From assembly GCA_013339895.1 (NCBI GenBank), contig JABACO010000018.1, positions 6,374,207 through 6,438,206 of the forward strand: a stretch of DNA of 64,000 bases. Direction: 5' to 3'. This document shows, piece after piece, positions 31,996 through 44,333 of the stretch. Within the stretch, counting starts at the first letter, position 1. Each line of letters begins with the position of its first letter. The stretch comes from Ephydatia muelleri (lineage: Eukaryota > Porifera > Demospongiae > Spongillida > Spongillidae). A model generated the notes under the pieces. The model was not told the origin of the DNA. It ran no database searches and saw only the letters and a program-made list of their open reading frames with translations. The position numbers were made by a program, and so were the translations under genes.

Positions 31996-32915
31996 TTACT
32001 TACTTTCCACCTTTGTGAGAGTTCTACTTACATAGAACACCACATGCTCAGTACCCTGGAAATTCTGAGACATGACAGCCAACAAGCCATTATCAGTTGC
32101 ATCGCAGTCCACTTCTTCAAAATTTGGGTAAATTTGCAATGGAGCAGAAGTAAGCTTGGATTTTATAACATCAAACGCTTTTGAGCACAGTGCCACTGCC
32201 TGCCTTTATCCAACATTCTATTTAGTGGAGCTGGTATTTGTGCAACATTGTGGACAAAACGACGGTAATAGGATGCTAGACTTAGAAGTTGTCTTAGCTG
32301 TTTCCGTGTTGAGAGAACTGGCCAATCCAAAACACATGGCACCTTCTCAGGATCTGTTTGAACACCACCACTTGAGACAACATACCACGGTATTTCACTG
32401 TGGTGCAGAATAGATGCCATTTCTTTGGCTCCAGCTTAAGCCCTGCATGTTTCGATCTTTGAAGCACTTCAGACAGATTAAGGAAGTGTTCTTGCACTGC
32501 ACGACTGAAAGCAATTATGTCATCAATATTTACAAGACAGGTGGACCAATGCAAACCAGATAGAATCCGCTCCATCAACCTCTGAAAAGTACTAGAGCAT
32601 TACACAATCCAAAAGGCATTGTCGTGACTTGATACAAAGCAAATGGAGTGGAAAAGGTTGTCTTCTCCTGGTCCTCCTTGGCAACTCTACCTGCCAGTAC
32701 CCACTTTCTAGATCAATGATAGAGAACCAGTGTGATCCCGACAGCATATCCGATGTGCCATATATCTGCGGCAGGGGGTGGGCATCTTTCTTGGTAAGAA
32801 TATGAAGTTGACGGAAATCTACGCAGAACTGAGTAGACCCATCTTTCATTTGCACCCAGATGATTGGGGATAACCATGGTCCTATAGCAGGTTCTACGTC
32901 TTCCTTTTCTAACAT
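31996..32915 (-). pseudogene. gypsy-5 RT and RNase H fragments
   Basis: 32592-32915 holds RT fingers and palm (VQMKDGSTQFCVDFRQLHIL, DAHPLPQIYGT, WFSIIDLESGYWQVEL). 32294-32578 holds the catalytic VNIDDIIAFS and thumb. 32163-32420 holds LASYYRRFVHNVAQIPAPL. 31996-32196 is RNase H (YPNFEEVDCDATDNGLLAVM). Each block is in a different frame. Confidence 0.82.
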
Positions 32916-33559
32916 GTCTGTTAGTATCTGCTTTACAGTGAAAGAGTTAATCTATGTGGTTGCTGCTTGACAGGATTGGCACCTTGTGTGTCAAGGGGTG
33001 CTGTGCATAATGAGTTCTACCAAATGTCTGAATCTGACATGGAAATGACACTTGAGAAGTTATACAAGAGTGCTCTTAATTGTTCAACCTCAGTATCTCA
33101 AAGATCTTTATCTCAGCTTCCAGGCTTTGTAATACATCAGGCACCACCTCCCCTTCTTTGTGAACCTCCGGAGAAGCTTCTACCACACACACACACACAT
33201 ACACCAAGTGGGTCACTTAGAACAAACCTGCGACTATAGTGTGTGATGCAGTCATAATGGAAAACATCTCAATTGTGAGATGTGTCTGATGACTACCCTG
33301 GCAGTGGATGGGAAGATATGCCAATATGTTACCACAGTTTATGGGGCATCATAGACTTGCAGTGGCACACCTGTGGTAGTGACTAGAGAAGTATGATTCC
33401 TGTGCAGGTGTTAAATCCATTCAACTCATCGCATAAAGGTGAGAAAATGGGACAGTTGTGTCCCAATTTCAAAGTCACCATCTCCCCTCCTGCTAACAGA
33501 AATCTGGTGTTTAAATCAATGACACAGCCATGAGTGTACAGAAATCAGATTCTAGAAGA

Positions 33560-34740
33560 AACTCGTGTCTGGCCTTTTGCCACTACGTGCATGTGCTCCA
33601 CCTTCAACCCCCTATATGGATGTTGAGCTCCACCTGACCACACAATCAAGACCCTTTTCATTTGCAGACACTACTGCCTGTGATGTTGGACACAACCTAT
33701 GTATTGTGAATGTTAAAAGCTTTTCCCACACTTCCGTTCTAATAATTGTCACAACAAAACCTGTGTCTACTAACATCAGCCTTCAATTATAAGGTGCCAA
33801 CCTAGTGTCAAGACTGGTACCCCCCCCACAATGGTTGTAGATTTGGTCTTAGGGTTCATGGCCGGCAGTAGACCTCTTCCACCAGCCCATTGAAGTTTAA
33901 CGGATTCTGTTGTAGGACTGGGCAGTCTCGACAAATGTGTCCGGCTTGTCTACAATGCTAGCATTGTAACAGACTTCCTCTTCTCTGGGATTGAGACCTG
34001 TTATGGGGTAATCTTGACATTTGCTCAGTTAACCTTTGCAAGTCAGCTGTCAGTCTGCCCAACTTGTCTTAGACGCTATCTTTGCTTGTGCCAGGAGTGA
34101 GATCTGCTGTCATCAACTGGTCGCTATCCCTCCTTTCCCTGTACAACCACTTTTGCGCAAGTTCAACTGCTTCTAACTTCAGAGCCGTCTCCACTGCTGC
34201 ATCAATCGTATTTGGCATGTCTTTCATTAACTGCACTTGTACGATAGGAGATGCTATGCCTTGAATAAACTGATTGCGAACAAGTTCCTTCATTGAGTGC
34301 TTGACCAATCTGGGAATGCTTTAGAAGCTATCATGTGTAACTCACCTGCTCATCTCAATCAGGATTCTTCATGCCGCTGCACACGGCTTTGCAGCTTCAT
34401 TTGCCACTTCAGTCCCATGCCGCTTTTGCCATATCATAACTGGAGACAGTCCTGACAAGTTCATTTTGGTAGACTAACTGAAAGGGTTCATCATCCAACA
34501 TTGATAGCAACTCCTGTACGCATCAAATTGCATGCTCCGCAGCTCCTAGTCAGTCTTTGATGAAAACGTTGCGGGCAGCCGTGCACAATATCTCACAACT
34601 CTTGTACACATACTGTCTGCACTCCCTGAGTTCTCTGCACACGCTATGCTGTTCACGCTCCCTGAGTTCTCTGCACACTCTTGCTTCAACATAGAAGTCC
34701 TACTTCTGATACCGAAGTAACAGAGGTCAGGTGCAGCCAA
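33560..34740 (-). pseudogene. gypsy-5 Gag and protease fragments
   Basis: On the minus strand a protease-like DTG stretch lies near 33750. A zinc-knuckle block (HCRQAGHICRDC) with an in-frame stop lies near 33915-33960. Capsid sequence is at 34069-34308 (LVRNQFIQGIASPIVQVQLM) and the gag N-terminal area runs to 34740. The 34620-34680 segment contains a short direct duplication (CTCCCTGAGTTCTCTGCACAC twice, spaced about 40 bp; 20 of its bases shared). Confidence 0.6.
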
Positions 34741-35576
34741 AACTCTAATTAGTGTTAAGTTGTACTAATGTCACCACTTAAGGAAAATAGATAACAAAAT
34801 CGGAGGAATTAATTATCTCTTTGACCTTTCTAATAGCATAGTGTTCCCTCCACGAGCTCCGAAGTTGCTCTCACTCCATTTTTCCACTGCTTTCTCACTG
34901 TCAAATTTTTTGGCATAAACCCACACTCTAATGTCTCGCTTTGTGACAAGGGCCGTTTGTCCGTAATATGACTATTAAGATAAAATATGTATTATTATGT
35001 ATTAAATTCATATTAGTTGGTGGGCAACAGTTGCTATGAATTTTTTTAATCTATGCACAGCTTGGAACCTGTACATTTGTCTTGATTGTTTCTGTGTTTC
35101 CAGTATAGTCAGATGAAATAAATTAGCTTTTCAAGGTGCCAAATAGGATAAATCCTCTAACAGTTAGGTGGCCTATAGTTTCAAAATTACAATCAGAATA
35201 GATAACTCATTATACGCGTTACTGATAGGAAGATTTCAACTTTTTTTGTCATCAAGTCTATCTACTGTGAGAGAGCAACTGATCTAATTTTTGCAGTATT
35301 AAAAGTTCATGTAGTGCGTGTTGCATGGTATAAGTATGAAGAATTCAACACATTGCATAAATGATAATGATAAGGTATGCTTTAGTGTCACCAAATGGTG
35401 ACACATTTGGTGACACTAGGCCCCTGCAGCTTCACTATTAGAAGTGTGTAGAATGCATACAATAATGCACTTATATAGGAATACAAAAGCGGTACAAGGG
35501 TCACATTACATGACAAGTCAAACGGTCTAGTCTGCACATTGCAAATGCAAAAAGTTTTTAAGTCCAGCTTGTTACA
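34716..35576 (-). repeat. gypsy-5 5' LTR, split by a 684-bp insertion
   Basis: LTR parts 34716-34752 and 35437-35576. The insert 34753-35436 is flanked by ATTAG on both sides (34748-34752, 35437-35441), a 5-bp target duplication. The insert begins TGTTAAGTTGTACT and ends GCAGCTTCACT. It contains a small palindrome near 35390-35420 (GTGTCACCAAATGGTGACAC) and no coding. Its family is not recognised. Confidence 0.75.
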
Positions 35577-37509
35577 CTTTTAGAAAAGTGTTCTGTCATT
35601 TCCTTTAGTTATTAATATTGGGACACTGACATCTTACTCACTTGCGTCCATCCCACAGACGTGGCTCTCTTTGTGTGTTTATAAGACGTATGTACCACTT
35701 TTTCTGGAAAGTAGTACTGAAGTTTGACCTGTGGCTCCACAAAGACATTGAATGGGTTCAGCAATTCTTTACTTGAGCCATGCTGGTATACCATACATGG
35801 ATTATGGTAGCTGCTTTGCTAACCTGGAGAGTATCGGAAAGTTTTTTACGATCTTGGCATGTGTTACAAAATATATCATAATCTGGTTGATCCAGTTTTT
35901 CCAACAAACCGACCAGGCTCTATTCCATCAGAGTCATTCTTGTTTCCTGTGATCTAAATGTTTACCACATGATGCACACTTTTTTGCTCAACGTGTCATT
36001 TCTATATCGAACTCCTTACCTCAAGACGTATCTCCTGGACTAGCGCTATCTTCATCAAATTATAGTGAAGCAGTCACCATCCTATGAGGGTGTTTTGGAT
36101 ATAAACATCTCATATAGTCTAGTATAATCATTGTACATCATTTTAACATTGTTGTTGCCATAGCAACCACATGATTCTTGTTAATGCAACTATTTCTTTA
36201 ATGTAGTGTTTTACAACATCTGGCCTGCATGAAGTGGTCAGACTTGCACGGAATATGGAGTAATGCATATTTTAAACCTCTATCAATCATGCAATGCCTG
36301 GGGGAAAACGTACAGTACTCCAGTAGTCATGAAGATGTAAATTAATCGATCTGGAACCTTAATTTCGTTGTTTTTGCCTCGTAAATTGTCTATAGAATAC
36401 CCTATGCCTTTCTTATAGGCATTACATGATTGACAGACGTTTGATGAATGTGTTAGTCCATATTTTGTGCAAGTTAGACTGCATTTGCAGGCTGGATTTT
36501 GTAAAACATGATGTTAAGAAAATAGTTGCATAAGGGGTATAGTTGCAATGACAACAGTGTATTTCTAGATACTGTACAACTGATAAACAAGACCACAACA
36601 TGACAACCAAATCATTAGGTCGTGAGTGGTTAATGTCGCCACTTTTAGCTCTTTATTTTCTGCATCCAAAACTGTATTGACGCAAACAAATTCATTATAT
36701 TCTTAAGTATAAAATGAGTTTGCGTGTTTGCCACAGTCAAACTCCTCACTTACTGCATCTACTGATGTACCAGGAGAATATATTTTGCTGACTTGTACTT
36801 TTCTTTCAAAAAGAGATAAATGCCCTTCCTTTTTTTACAACAGTCATCACCAATGTTGCTCAAAGCTTTACGATTTAGTGGCTGCGGTTGTGAAGAGATC
36901 TGAACATGTGCAACAGTTTTAAATAGAGCTCAAGACTTCAACGTTTGTCAATTACAGTTACATACATCACTCGTCCCTGGAACCGAACATTGCTAGGTTT
37001 GGCAGCAATTCAATCTTTCATTCGAGGACACCACCAGTATTCAGAATATCTGGACTCCTCTAGTGGGGAAACTGTACTTTTGAAGGGGGAGTAAGGAGGT
37101 GTTGTTGGTCACATACCTTACAATATTTTAAATATGGTGTCCCAATTTGGTGATTTGCTGAAGTCTTCGGAAATCTAGTCGGTACAGGTGCTTTAGAAAT
37201 TATTCCATGCATTTACCGCTTCTAAGGACAGTACCTGTTCTGAATCCTGGCCGGGGGAAAAAAAGAGTGAATCGAGTTTATCATAAAAATTTATATCATG
37301 ACAGTGATCTGGATATAAATTGGGTAATGTAATAGTAAAGAAACAAAGTATAGTCTTGGTATGTGCAATGGAGTTTAATATATGCTGCTACAATGATACA
37401 GCCCTACATTTTGCAAATTAGCTTTAAAACAGAGAGGGACAGTCTCTATTGACTGTGTTCTGACAATGCTGTTCAATAAATGAAATATCTCATTGCGGTT
37501 TATTTACAG
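35577..37509. other. Intronic sequence, nothing recognised
   Basis: AT-rich, scattered stops on both strands, no domain-like frame. It ends at the acceptor TTTATTTACAG of the next RNF213-like exon. Confidence 0.5.
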
Positions 37510-37827
37510 GGCGATACTCTGCAGAATGTAGCAAAGGATTTGGATAGCATCATTCAGACTGGCCACTACCAGTTTGAGTTCAGCTCTACTGAAGCCATTG
37601 TTATCAGTCTACACTACTGTCATACAGGTAGTGCCCAGGCCACAGTATCATCCAGCTTGGAGGAAGACCCTCCACAGAGTCCTCAAGCTGTGAAAAAAGA
37701 CAAGGAAAGCTCAGGCAAGGAAAGATGGTCAAAAGAGCAGATTGATGATTTTGTGAGGAAGTTGGGCTTCTTGGATGCTGAGAAGGAAGGGGGAGACAAG
37801 ATTAAACTCTTTCTTCGCTTAAATGAG
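37510..37827 (+). CDS. RNF213-like gene, exon f
   Basis: 106 codons, phase 0 on both sides. Phrases: GDTLQNVAKDLDSIIQTGHY, then a low-complexity acidic and serine stretch, then WSKEQIDDFVRKLGFLDAEK. Donor GAG|GTAGCA; the next intron is 52 bp. Part of the region just before the AAA ring. Confidence 0.8.
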
Positions 37828-37879
37828 GTAGCAATAGTTTTGTTTAACAGTTGAGCCGAGTTCACCTTCCTGCTCCTAG

Positions 37880-37996
37880 ACTGCCAACACTATGTTGAAA
37901 CTGTACACTCAGCTGAGGGATCTTGGATGTACTGGTTGTACCAAAGCAGCAAAACACATCACTCTACCTTGTATCACAGAAGACCCTGATTCCTTG
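37880..37996 (+). CDS. RNF213-like gene, exon g (39 codons)
   Basis: Acceptor CTGCTCCTAG, frame TANTMLKLYTQLRDLGCTGC onward, donor TTG|GTACCA. Phase 0 to 0, consistent with exons f and h. It lacks an initiating Met and so is not seen as an open frame. Confidence 0.68.
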
Positions 37997-38052
37997 GTAC
38001 CATAGCAGCGTAAGGGTCAACATATGTATTCAATTTGCATTTCCTTATACAG

Positions 38053-38430
38053 GTTCTTGAGGTTGAAGCTAAGCTATTAGCGCAAAAGAATGAACTATCA
38101 ATACTATGTGATCAGAATAAGTGGATGCTGTTCTTCTGTACTCCCAAACTGCTGCTGCTGCATAAATACCTAAGTGACTGGATGTCAATTTCTTGCTTGT
38201 GTGACTTGAAAAACGTGCAGAATATAAAAGAAAAGATGGAAACCATCAGCCATAGTATTGAAAGCGAAGCAAAGTTACTGGAATTGATGGTTAGCTTAAA
38301 TGACTCACATGGAGTATTGGTGGTGTGTAAAGAGTTACTGGATCAAGCTGTGAGACACATTGTGAGAGAAGTCAGCTTCCTGTGCACAAATGATTTGGAA
38401 ACATTTGGATTCATGAAGAATAAAGTGGAG
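38053..38430 (+). CDS. RNF213-like gene, exon h
   Basis: 126 codons, phase 0. VLEVEAKLLAQKNELSILCD, NKWMLFFCTPKLLLLHKYLS, then a helical stretch ending TFGFMKNKVE. Acceptor TTATACAG, donor GTTAGT; the next intron is 63 bp. Confidence 0.78.
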
Positions 38431-38493
38431 GTTAGTTTAGCTGGTTTATACATGTATTGGAAAGCTAGTTGCATGAATGTTATGATCTTGCAG

Positions 38494-38868
38494 ACTCTCC
38501 TGAACCAGTGCCAACATGAGCTCATAAAATGCCAGACCCCTATGCTTACTATCAGTATGTTCCTGTCAGCATTGCTGCTAAACCACTCACTCCCAACGAG
38601 GATCAAGCCTATGACAAGTGTTGCTGGTCGGATGTCTATTTCTCCCGAGTGTTCTCAAGTGTTACACTCCTGTCCAGGGTTCACCCAGAATGAGCTCATC
38701 CCTATGATCCTGAGCATATTTGGTGGTGTCCCTGAGCCATTCCAGATCTTCCGTTGCCAATCTTCATCAACACAGGAGGAACTGGATTTGTTCCTGCAAA
38801 GAGCTGCCGAGTTTCCAATTACACACCTCATCCTTGAAGTCAACAAACTTCCCTTCCAACTTCAGGAG
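38494..38868 (+). CDS. RNF213-like gene, exon i
   Basis: 125 codons, phase 0. Ends in a conserved-looking block (GFTQNELIPMILSIFGG, VPEPFQIFRCQSSSTQEELD, FPITHLILEVNKLPFQLQE) resembling the start of the AAA unit carrying the first P-loop in RNF213. Donor GTGAGC. Confidence 0.78.
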
Positions 38869-38933
38869 GTGAGCCTTCGTGACGTAACGTGTGGTTTATA
38901 ACTTTGTCATATGGCCTCTTCACTTTCATTTAG

Positions 38934-39068
38934 CATCTGATGAAGTTTTACTTGGAAATAGAACACACCCAGTCAGTGCAGACACATGTCCACCTGTGTT
39001 TACAGTATATTGAAACAAAGCCATCCAGCTTGCGAGATGTACCTTGGATCATTGTAGAGGAACACAAA
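38934..39068 (+). CDS. RNF213-like gene, exon j (45 codons)
   Basis: Acceptor TTTCATTTAG, frame HLMKFYLEIEHTQSVQTHVH to DVPWIIVEEHK, donor GTGAGT. Phase 0 to 0. Confidence 0.72.
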
Positions 39069-39675
39069 GTGAGTCTACATGTAATACTATTGTGCTGATT
39101 AGCACTTACAACATTGATGGGCTAAGCCGTTGTGCTTATAAATGTTTTTCATTTGGTTATAAATATTATGTGATGCCGTTTACATTTCATTTAATTTTCT
39201 CATACTGTGTTCTGTGTACATATTCATCACCTGCTGGCCTGCACCTCTTCCCCCCCCCCCCCACCCAAATATTTAGTGAAGCGTATAGCTCATGTTGCTG
39301 CTGTAAATGCATAATTGAGTATAATATTTTAAATTAAACAGTTATAACCCCATATTTGATTTTAGTAGGAATTCTTCCAGTACTGATTAAGAAAAATTAT
39401 GGTGTAGATAAAATGAATCTACAACTGTACCTTTTAATTACATGTATGACCCACCTGGTGCCTTTTAGCATTGATGTAGTTAAGGGTGGTGTATGAAAAG
39501 TTATGATGTTTTCTAATTATTGTAAAGTTACACATACTATTACTACTTATCTAATTAGTGTAACATACAAACTATAAATCACGTAGCTAAGTGCATGCAA
39601 ACATACTTGGTGTTTTAAAAAGCTGTTCATTTGTATAAATATCATGACTTTTACTCGTTTAATCTTTGATTACAG
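39069..39675. other. Intron, no feature recognised
   Basis: 607 bp, AT-rich, with a C-rich run at about 39251-39263. No open frame of interest. Confidence 0.6.
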
Positions 39676-39754
39676 ATGGAGCCTGGAGGTATGAGGAAGG
39701 TTCAATGTGATCAACTTGCTCAATCACTTGTACAGCTGGTCTTTGGAAATGCTG
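39676..39754 (+). CDS. RNF213-like gene, exon k (first half of P-loop 1)
   Basis: MEPGGMRKVQCDQLAQSLVQ, ending LVFGNA plus one base of the next Gly codon. The donor GTATGT cuts inside the Walker A motif, which is completed in the next exon. Confidence 0.82.
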
Positions 39755-39811
39755 GTATGTGTGTGCATCTGTGCTTGTTCTACAAGTGTTTCACATGTCC
39801 CCATGTGGCAG

Positions 39812-40017
39812 GTGATGGGAAGACCCATTACATTAAGAGACAGTTGAAGCAGTGTCCTTCCAGTTGCACCATTTCTGTGAATGAAGCCTTTTCCCCTCTT
39901 GGTGCCATCAAAAAACTGCGTCAACTTCCCTCTGACAAACCTGAATGTGCAATTTTCTTCAATTTTACACTGCTACCACCTGTAGGAAAGAGTTTTTCAT
40001 TACATAATTGCTTTGAG
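39812..40017 (+). CDS. RNF213-like gene, exon l (second half of P-loop 1)
   Basis: After a 57-bp intron the spliced sequence reads GNAGDGKT, a complete Walker A (GxxxxGKT). It then continues HYIKRQLKQCPSSCTISVNE. The candidate Walker B stretch (CAIFFNFTLLPP) lacks the usual acidic DE pair, so this unit may bind but not hydrolyse ATP. By order it should correspond to the nucleotide-binding AAA unit preceding the two active ones in RNF213. Confidence 0.82.
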
Positions 40018-40194
40018 GTAAGTGAACAAATCTGTCAGCTTTTTGTAAGAGAATGAAGGGGCAAGAGCAAGTAAATATAGTAATATAAGGTTCATGTAGG
40101 CCAATACTAGACACTCCGTGTGTGTTCATAGATGCTTAGCCTATCAAACACACACAAAAATGTAGTTGGTTTATATGGCTATTTGTGTTGTTAG

Positions 40195-40558
40195 AATCCT
40201 GAAAGTGAAGACAAACAGACTGCAGAGCACACCTTGTATCACAGATTGATAGAGGTCATTAGCTGGTTCTTCTTTGACCTCCTCATCTTGGGGTATGTAG
40301 AGGACAGGGACACTGGACTCTCCTTCCATCTTCCTGGAGGGCTAGATTGGGTCATTTACGTGGAGGTGCCATCTCGAGACCTTACTATGACCCCGGATAA
40401 GATGCTGGAACAGTTCTGTAGTGACATCCCCACGCTTGGTCTGCTGGGAACGTCACATCATGTATGTGAACCCTTTATCATGGATGAGGAGGTGCAGCTG
40501 GTGTGTAAGTACCTGAAGGCTTACAAGGAAAAGGAGATTGATAGGCTTTACAAAGATG
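40195..40558 (+). CDS. RNF213-like gene, exon m
   Basis: 121 codons plus one base. NPESEDKQTAEHTLYHRLIE, FFFDLLILGYVEDRDTGLSF, GGLDWVIYVEVPSRDLTMTP. Continues the same AAA unit. Acceptor GTTGTTAG, donor G|GTATGT. Confidence 0.8.
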
Positions 40559-41112
40559 GTATGTTGTATTCATTGGCACACATGAGTATCAGTGACACTT
40601 TGTACTGACAAGTCTTTTAACTGCCTAGTTTACCATAATTTTATTGAATAGTGGTTGTTGCCTACATTACTATCAGAATATTTTGGAACTGATTTGTTCA
40701 AGCAAAAGCTATCAGGGAACTATGACTATTATATCGATGAGTGAAAAGAAAAAATGGCACAGACTTATATATTTTCCTTTTACTCACCAAGTTTCCATCC
40801 ATTTTACACCACCATTGCCCTGCAATTTTATATTCACCAAAGTTGTTGTTCTATTGTTTTTTTTTTTTCTTTTCATTTCTTTGGTTCAGGATTCTTGCGA
40901 TAATTTTGCATATTTGAAGCTTGGTTTGTTTCACCATCATCATGATTGCTTTCCAAAATGGTTATGTTTTTTCAAATGTGCAAATATGAATCTGTTCTGT
41001 TTTATAGTGTTGTTTGATAGCTTGAATACGATTGGGAATTAATGAACTCTGGTAATACTTCTTTGTTGGTTGTGGTATACTTGATTTTAGAGGTTTCATT
41101 TTACATTCATGT

Positions 41113-41336
41113 GTCTGCAAAAGGGGACCTAGTGCATGCATTATAAAATGTCCAATACGCGCAATAGAAATGTAACGCTTTATGTTGAAATGTATGGCTA
41201 ATTAAAAGTTCAGCGCCTTACAACTCCATGACAAATACTCCGATTCTTAGTGTGTAAGAAGCAATGTGCAGACAACATTTCAGACTTCTAGAATATCAAA
41301 AAGTTTGAAATCTTAGGTCCCTTTTCCCAGAACAGA
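41113..41336 (-). repeat. MITE family A, copy 2 (inverted)
   Basis: In the intron 40559-41444. Inverted ends AAAAGGGGACCTAGTGCATG and, at the right, TAGGTCCCTTTTCCCAG. The interior matches copy 1 (7985-8213) in reverse complement. Confidence 0.75.
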
Positions 41337-41444
41337 ACTCCCATGTATGCAATTTATAAAAGACATCCTTATGGACAATATCAAATTAGGTGTACAGATT
41401 TACCTATTTCTACCCCTGTATGGTGTTATTATTCCTATTGGCAG

Positions 41445-41565
41445 GTCAACCAGTGAAGTTCAGTTTGGGCCCCGTAATTGCTGAAAAGGAGTGTCATAAA
41501 TTGCTGGATGAGTTTATGCCCTCGCATATTAGAACAAGGAAGATCACACAGCATTTGTTCATCAA
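41445..41565 (+). CDS. RNF213-like gene, exon n
   Basis: Joins exon m in phase: GQPVKFSLGPVIAEKECHKL, then PSHIRTRKITQHLFI. Acceptor TATTGGCAG, donor AA|GTGAGT. Too short to appear as an open frame but well supported by phase on both sides. Confidence 0.75.
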
Positions 41566-44065
41566 GTGAGTCATAGTGAGCACTTCTTATGCACTATTGT
41601 GACTATGAATTCACAAATAACATGAGATTGGATGTGGCAACTACTTAAGCTCAGATAGACATAACTGCTCTACACAGGCCCATAATAATGGGTTCATGGG
41701 AAATTACAGATGCGCTGCATAAAAATGATGGATGTGATGAAACGGTCTCATTCATACATTGCTTAATAGACACTTTATCAGATTATTTTGTAACTTCAGA
41801 GCATCATGCTGTTTGATTAAGTAAAATTATTTGTTTCTTTACTGATGAAGACTAAATTAATCCATGAACTGTCAATTGAAGCGACATAATTATTGAGTTA
41901 TTATTACAATTATCTGGATAATATGAATTATTTTTTATCATTCCCTGTATAAATTGAGGGAAAAACTCTGCTGAGTATCTCGTTTTGAATTGAGTTACAT
42001 AAGCATTCAAAGTAGTTACCAAATTGTAAAACACCCTGTATCACTTAGCATTAATGCACCAGCTGTATATATCACGAGCCCCTACAGTAATTTAAAGGTT
42101 ACCGTATTAGATTGAAATTATATATTGTTTTGAAATGCACCCCGAAATTTGTCACAGGTAGAATTGATGAACTTACAATTTATGTTGTAAACTTTAAAAG
42201 GAGGGTCCGAGGGGGGGGGGGGGGGGGAGGAGGGGGGAGGTGTCGAAATATATTTATCGACATAGTATATATACCATATACACAGTCTGAATTGTTTTGC
42301 AGAGTTCATTTATGCGACAACACAATATTTATTTTTGCTTCGTTCCTGCCTAGTTGACATACACATTGTTTGTCAATTTTGCAGCGATTCACTTATTCAT
42401 CTCTGGTTTTATTCATCCTTGACACTAGGTGAAAACCTATTGTGTCCGTACTTGCATCCATGCATGCTTGTGTGGTTCTGGTATTACTCTTATACAGGTA
42501 TATAGTATGCTGAAGATGTTTATGCAAACCCTGTGAAAGTGGCCATGCAGTACAGGCAATTCCTCTTTTGACTTGTGAATGTATGTATGCTGTGTTGTCT
42601 CCACATAATTTCATGCTGGAAGTGGTTTATTTAAGTGTTGAACTGCTTATATGTGCTTAAAATTAATTATAATGAAATTAATGTTTTATTTACTCAATAA
42701 CAAAAACCATGACATTACATGTAAGCATAATTAAGTGTTTACTTTAAATGTTTGCTATACTAACACTAAGAGTTTAGGTCATGTCAGTTGTAGTTTCAGG
42801 ATCTACAATGATTAGAATATTAGCAGCCAGGATTGCCAAAATGTCAAGGCTCAGTGGATAGATAAATGACGGTGATGGATTGGCGGGCTCCAAGCAGCTA
42901 AGTTTTCCTTTAACTGCTTAAGTCAAACTTAGCTGTTTGGAGCCTGCTGGTCCATCACCATTATTTGTCTAATTAATTAGATGAACATTCACATGCATGT
43001 GTCAACAAAACACATATAGATACAAGATTCCTTAATGGTTCTAAAGATTACAAATGCATGCCTTGCAATGCTTCTGTTGCTTCTCCCCCAGACCCTGATA
43101 GTGAGCTTGCGGCATTTCCTCATACCCACTCCCGCAACCTTTATTTGCCCTTGGTCACTACATATATCCTCGAAATGAGATAGCTTCTGCAAACAGTGAT
43201 GGACGTTCTAGTTAGGTCTCATGACCTTTCACATGCTACATTCCATTACAACTCCACTACCCAATAGTACTATCTATGATAGCACTGCAAATTAGATAGC
43301 TGCAAATGAATTAAAAGTGCAGGTCGGGCAGTCTGCATGGCAGACAACCTTTTAATCTCTGGTATTCTTTCATACATTGTATTGGGATATAACACTTGTG
43401 TAAACTTTGTGGTCAAGCTGTGCTTCAAATAGACATGTCTTTTTAAAGACTAAAATACTTGTATCTCACCAGATACTGCAAACCTCGAATAGATTTTTAG
43501 TATCCAGGTAGATATTACATACTCTAGTATTATGCCAATAATTGTAAATGGCATGTTATGACCTGCATGTTCACTTTGACCAGCAAGGCTGTTGAGTTAA
43601 TTCAAGTTAATTAACCAGTTAAGCATTGCAAGTAATCTTGATGTAAAAAGGTTTGTAAAATGCTTTGCCTGATGTCAGCACAATTACAGCATTACAGAGT
43701 GACACTTTGCAAACATATCCTACTTAACTCAAATATAATCCACAACTTTGATTTATTAATTATTATGTATGAGCCAAAGTGATTCTGAAAGTGACATTGT
43801 ACATGTATCATAGTTACAATAGGATCATAAATATTAGAATTTGAAAGAAATTTTAGAGGATTGTGGAGAATTTGGGTCCTGTATAGAATTGGTCAAGATT
43901 GGAGAACTCATATTCAAGTCTGTTATTCTTGATCAAGAATGGATGATTTAGGTTTGCTCTACCCATAAATGCAAAACTGTAGCTGAAAAACAGCAAAAAA
44001 ATAATTCCGACTACATGTATGCATATTATAAACAGGCAGTCACTGAACGCTTCTTCCTTCCCTAG
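41566..44065. other. 2.5-kb intron with a hairpin and a G-rich tract
   Basis: A G-rich tract occupies about 42211-42240. A hairpin with arms of about 45 bp lies at 42861-42970 (GGTGATGGATTGGCGGGCTC against its inverted partner). No coding is recognised. Confidence 0.55.
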
Positions 44066-44279
44066 ATATATGAACACTCGATGTTGCTTTCTTGATCACT
44101 TACCTGCCTTCAACTACAACCTTGGAGTTGGTGAATATATGAAAAACAGTCAAGGAGAGCAAGTAACCACGAACACCAGAACACTGGGATCCACCCTTAT
44201 GGAAGCCATGTTGAAAGAAGTTAGTGATTTCTGTGACCCGGCAATCAGGGAGAACTGGTCCATCAACCCTCATCAGCAG
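44066..44279 (+). CDS. RNF213-like gene, exon o
   Basis: Completes the split codon from exon n. YMNTRCCFLDHLPAFNYNLG, TRTLGSTLMEAMLKEVSDFC, ending NWSINPHQQ. Acceptor CTTCCCTAG, donor GTTAGA. Confidence 0.8.
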
Positions 44280-44333
44280 GTTAGAGGCTAATCCACTATT
44301 TAATGATAATTCACTGTTATTGTCTCATTTTAG

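Larger units (their letters stand above)
30428..35576 (-). mobile_element. gypsy-5: old rearranged Ty3/gypsy retrotransposon
   Basis: The left LTR 30428-30589 (TGTAAC...GTTACA) matches a right LTR that is split into 34716-34752 and 35437-35576 by an insertion. A CTTT direct repeat flanks the element (30424-30427, 35577-35580). On the minus strand a degenerate CGGTATCAGAAGT primer-site candidate follows the 5' LTR, and a purine tract (GAAGAAGGGAGTGA) precedes the 3' LTR. gag, protease, RT, RNase H and integrase are all recognisable but in many short frames. The integrase region has been inverted and duplicated (30906-31450). Confidence 0.82.

Noticed and set aside
33182..33205. CA microsatellite
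   Set aside because: A short ordinary simple repeat inside gypsy-5; not informative.
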